This document shows, in pieces, positions 61,208 through 64,000 of a stretch of DNA of 64,000 bases. The stretch covers positions 124,001-188,000 of the forward strand of contig JBAZXA010000007.1 in assembly GCA_041660045.1 (NCBI GenBank), read 5' to 3'. The position numbers and the translations under genes were made by a program. The notes below the pieces were generated by a model. It did no database searches. It was not told where the DNA came from and saw only the letters and a program-made list of their open reading frames with translations. Each line of letters starts with the position of its first letter. The first letter of the stretch is position 1. The DNA is from WM-3-3 sp041660045 (GTDB lineage Bacteria > Pseudomonadota > Gammaproteobacteria > Methylococcales > Methylomonadaceae).

Positions 61208-64000
61208 GTGGATTTGAAGGGCACAATTTTTAAATTTGGATCGAAGCTGGGTTTAATAGCAAGCCTGTTGGCGCTAGAACTGATATTAGAGACAGTTATA
61301 CCGTTAAAGCATTGGGAAAATTATTTTTTTGATACAGAGCTGTCTTGGTTTTCTGAGCCAGCAGTTAAGAACGATATTGCGATTATAGAAATTGATGATT
61401 TTAGCCTAAAACAATTCGGTAAATGGCCTTGGTCTAGGCGCAAGCATGCTGAATTAATCAATTTGTTAAGCACGGTGGATGCTAAGGCCATAGGGCTTGA
61501 TGTGATTTTTGCCGAGCCAGATCTTGCAGATCCTGAAGCGGATCAATTACTTGCTGAGGCTATTAAAGCCAATGGCCGAGTGGTTTTGCCCGTGCTTCCC
61601 GATATAAAATTTCAAGGTGGTTTGCAAGCCATTGTACCGATGCCCGCGCTGTTACACGCGGCGGCGGCAATTGGGCATGTGGATTCAGGGACGGATAACG
61701 ATGGCGTGATCCGTAGTGTGTATTTAAAAGCCGGTATGAATGGCGTAGTTTGGCCCGCTTTTGCCTTGGCTTTACTGAATTTAGGGCAGCCCGATGTGTT
61801 AGGGGGGGCGATGAAAGGTGTGCGCAATCCTAAGGCTGAGTTTACAGCCAACATGTGGAACCGTGATTACGGAGTACAGGTGCCTTTTATCGGGTCAAAT
61901 GGACATTTTTATAAGATTTCTTATGCCCAGGTGTTTAATGACCCGAAAGTAAAAGATAGATTGTGTGGAAAATACATTTTAATTGGACCAACCGCAGCAG
62001 GTTTGGCCACCCTGTTTTTGACCCCGCAACATAATAATATTGGTTTGATCACGGGTATAGAGGTTCATGCCAATATTTTAGATGCTTTGCTGAATGATCT
62101 GACCATAGAACCCGTTAATCCATTGTGGGGACATTTGTTAACGGCGTTTTTGGTGATGATCCCCTTATTGGGCTATCAGTGTATTGTAAAACGCCATGCT
62201 TTATCATTTAGTTTAGTTTTTTCCGGATTGGCCATTATAGCCAGTGTTTTGTTATTAAAAAATGCCCATTTTTGGTATAGCCCTTTACCGGTAGTGCTAA
62301 CTTTGGCGTTAGCCTATTTGTTTTGGGATTGGGAACGGATCCGTTATTTTACCCGCTCCTTATTTAAGGAAAAGCAACTTGCTAAGGCGGCTTTACATTC
62401 TATCGCTGACGCTGTGGTTACGACTAAAGCATGGGGATTGATAGTCTATATGAACCCCGCGGCCGAAAAATTAACAGGTTTTTCTTTAGAACAAGCACAT
62501 GGGCAACCGATCAGCGCGGTAATTCAATTTACTGATGACGAGGCTGGGAATGGTTTTGATGGTTTGATTGCCAGTTTACAAAAAGGCCAAAATGTTAAGG
62601 AAATAACACCCAGACGTATCATTAACAAAAGTGGTAAGGGGCTGGATGTCCAAATCAGTGCTAGCCCTATCAAAGGCCAATCAGGTGATGTAATCGGGAT
62701 GGTGTTCGCCTTTAACGACATTACAGAAAGCATACAAATTAGCCAGCAAATGACTTATTTGGCGACGCATGATGCCTTAACGGGGTTAGCCAACCGCACT
62801 CTTTTTTACGAACAAATCGAAAGGGCCATTGCCGCCTGCAACCGACAAGGTAATAACTTGGCTTTGTTGTTTATCGATTTGGACGATTTTAAAAAAGTCA
62901 ACGATGGTATGGGGCATGCAGCTGGTGATTCCGTATTAATCGAGACGGCATCAAGGCTGTTGGCTAATATGCGCCAAACAGATACCGTTGCGCGCTGGGG
63001 TGGAGATGAATTTGTGGTTTTGCTAAACCAGTTGCCTTCTGAAGAGAATACCACTTATGTGATAGCTAAAGTTGTTGAACGTTTGTCCAGACCCTATCAA
63101 ATTGAAGGACAAACGCTGTATGTAACACCGAGTATTGGAATTAGTGTATTCCCTAAGGATGGCTTGACGGCTGATGAGTTATTGGCCAATGCTGATACGG
63201 CAATGTTTCAGGTGAAGGAAAATGGGCGGAATAATTTTAGTTTTTTTAGCAGTGATTTTGATAAGCCAACAAGACATCGGCTGGATATTGAAACTGAACT
63301 TTATAGTGCTTTAGCAGAAGGTCATTTTGAAGTTTATTACCAACCACAGTTGGACTTAATTAGTCAAAAGGTAGTGGCGGCGGAAGCTTTATTACGCTGG
63401 AACCACCCTCGGCGAGGTATGATCCCGCCGGACTCGTTCATCAGTTTGGCTGAGGACACTGGGTTAATCAACCCTATCGGCGAATGGGTGTTACTAACTG
63501 TTTGTAAACAAATTAATGCTTGGCAAAAAATGGGGCTGCCGGAGATTTGTATCGGTGTTAATTTATCACCTTGCCAGTTTTTACATAACGATGTTTGCAA
63601 TAGCATCCAGCAAGCGTTGAAAACCCATGATGTTATGGCTAGGCAGGTCAAGATTGAAATTACTGAAGGCCTGATGATTAAAAATGTTGAATCGGTCGCT
63701 AAAATGCTTTGGGATATTAGGGCATTAGGGGTTGGTATATCAGTTGATGATTTTGGTACGGGATATTCTTCATTAAGCGTACTTAGAAATTTTCCTATCG
63801 ATCAATTAAAAATCGATAAGTCGTTTATCAATCATATGGAGTCTAATCCGGATGATGTTAACATAATCCAATCTATTATTATGTTAGGTCATAATATGGG
63901 GATGCAAGTGGTGGCTGAGGGTGTTGAAAATAAAAAACAGTTTGACATTCTTAAGCTTTGGAAATGTGATTATATCCAGGGCTATTATTTTAGCCATCCG
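61208..64000 (+). CDS. CHASE2-PAS-GGDEF-EAL sensor protein (3' end outside window)
   Basis: Translation from the GTG at 61208 (AAGGT ahead) runs 931 codons to the window end with no stop. An N-terminal membrane helix (about 10-28) precedes a periplasmic CHASE2 domain (KWPWSRRKHAELINLL near residue 76). Three helices follow (about 304-375), then a PAS domain (SIADAVVTTKAWGLIVYMN, about 395-508). The GGDEF domain has an intact WGGDEF near residue 600. The EAL domain has AEALLRWNHP near residue 725, DDFGTGYSSL near residue 848 and VAEGVE. Both the cyclase and phosphodiesterase sites look intact. The LysM-FecR protein upstream could signal to the CHASE2 domain. Confidence 0.88.
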   Translation, partial: MDLKGTIFKFGSKLGLIASLLALELILETVIPLKHWENYFFDTELSWFSEPAVKNDIAIIEIDDFSLKQFGKWPWSRRKHAELINLLSTVDAKAIGLDVIFAEPDLADPEADQLLAEAIKANGRVVLPVLPDIKFQGGLQAIVPMPALLHAAAAIGHVDSGTDNDGVIRSVYLKAGMNGVVWPAFALALLNLGQPDVLGGAMKGVRNPKAEFTANMWNRDYGVQVPFIGSNGHFYKISYAQVFNDPKVKDRLCGKYILIGPTAAGLATLFLTPQHNNIGLITGIEVHANILDALLNDLTIEPVNPLWGHLLTAFLVMIPLLGYQCIVKRHALSFSLVFSGLAIIASVLLLKNAHFWYSPLPVVLTLALAYLFWDWERIRYFTRSLFKEKQLAKAALHSIADAVVTTKAWGLIVYMNPAAEKLTGFSLEQAHGQPISAVIQFTDDEAGNGFDGLIASLQKGQNVKEITPRRIINKSGKGLDVQISASPIKGQSGDVIGMVFAFNDITESIQISQQMTYLATHDALTGLANRTLFYEQIERAIAACNRQGNNLALLFIDLDDFKKVNDGMGHAAGDSVLIETASRLLANMRQTDTVARWGGDEFVVLLNQLPSEENTTYVIAKVVERLSRPYQIEGQTLYVTPSIGISVFPKDGLTADELLANADTAMFQVKENGRNNFSFFSSDFDKPTRHRLDIETELYSALAEGHFEVYYQPQLDLISQKVVAAEALLRWNHPRRGMIPPDSFISLAEDTGLINPIGEWVLLTVCKQINAWQKMGLPEICIGVNLSPCQFLHNDVCNSIQQALKTHDVMARQVKIEITEGLMIKNVESVAKMLWDIRALGVGISVDDFGTGYSSLSVLRNFPIDQLKIDKSFINHMESNPDDVNIIQSIIMLGHNMGMQVVAEGVENKKQFDILKLWKCDYIQGYYFSHP

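Overview
The window looks like chromosomal DNA of a gammaproteobacterium with moderate, slightly AT-leaning composition. Evidence for the class is the gene order thrS-infC-rpmI-rplT-pheS-pheT-ihfA-merR, the rpsU-yqeY-dnaG-rpoD macromolecular synthesis operon with tsaD divergent from it, and a tRNA-Ile(CAU) next to rpoD. A HAF-repeat secreted protein, ornithine-lipid acyltransferases, a TIGR04282/TIGR04283 glycosyltransferase pair and a DUF1614 protein would suit a Methylococcales-like methanotroph, but no methane-oxidation gene is present, so that placement is an inference.

Layout. 1-957: 5' part of a HAF-repeat protein gene (minus), cut by the window edge. 1465-5788 (minus): the ornithine-lipid pair olsA/olsB and the large protein lysine acetyltransferase patZ. 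5913-12495: a small secreted/anchored protein, a glycosyltransferase pair split by a diguanylate cyclase, and a SWIM/SNF2 helicase. 12496-18175: IMPACT protein, membrane protein with trpS, PilZ-queD-DUF1249, DUF1614 and a dicarboxylate symporter. 18454-28200 (minus): tRNA-Pro, then the translation/IHF operon read from thrS, tRNA-Val and uvrB. 28560-29478: YfcE-like phosphodiesterase and VOC protein. 30128-43019: a complete chemotaxis-type signalling cluster (membrane MCP, cheY, STAS, cheA, poly-HAMP MCP, cheW, cheR, cheD, cheB). 43493-46754: LpxH-like hydrolase, LplT, TetR and a cupin. 46778-52320: tsaD, rpsU-yqeY-dnaG-rpoD and tRNA-Ile. 52399-58880: metK-ahcY-metF, bioA, rsmE and a CPBP protease. 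58870-64000: yajQ, a LysM-FecR protein and a CHASE2-PAS-GGDEF-EAL sensor cut by the right edge.

How the genes work together. Most of the window is housekeeping: translation, replication priming, the main sigma factor, the S-adenosylmethionine cycle, DNA repair and biotin. Three signalling themes stand out. The first is cyclic di-GMP: a GGDEF protein, a PilZ protein, YajQ and a CHASE2-GGDEF-EAL sensor. The second is the chemotaxis-like pathway, which has CheD and CheB but no cheZ and no flagellar genes here. The third is membrane lipid handling: OlsA/OlsB, an LpxH-like enzyme and LplT.

The most unusual part is the chemotaxis cluster. The soluble 1360-residue MCP contains six perfectly spaced 273-bp HAMP-type repeats. 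Its signalling domain and the adjoining cheW are much richer in G+C than the rest. Between cheW and cheR lie at least two decayed copies of cheW, one preceded by a decayed MCP 3' end, and the last is in frame with cheR. I see this as a locus growing and decaying by tandem duplication and perhaps gene conversion. Smaller points are a probable AUC start codon for infC and a TetR operator pair of form TACC-N8-GGTA with a possibly leaderless tetR mRNA. I found no IS element, CRISPR array, phage or rRNA.
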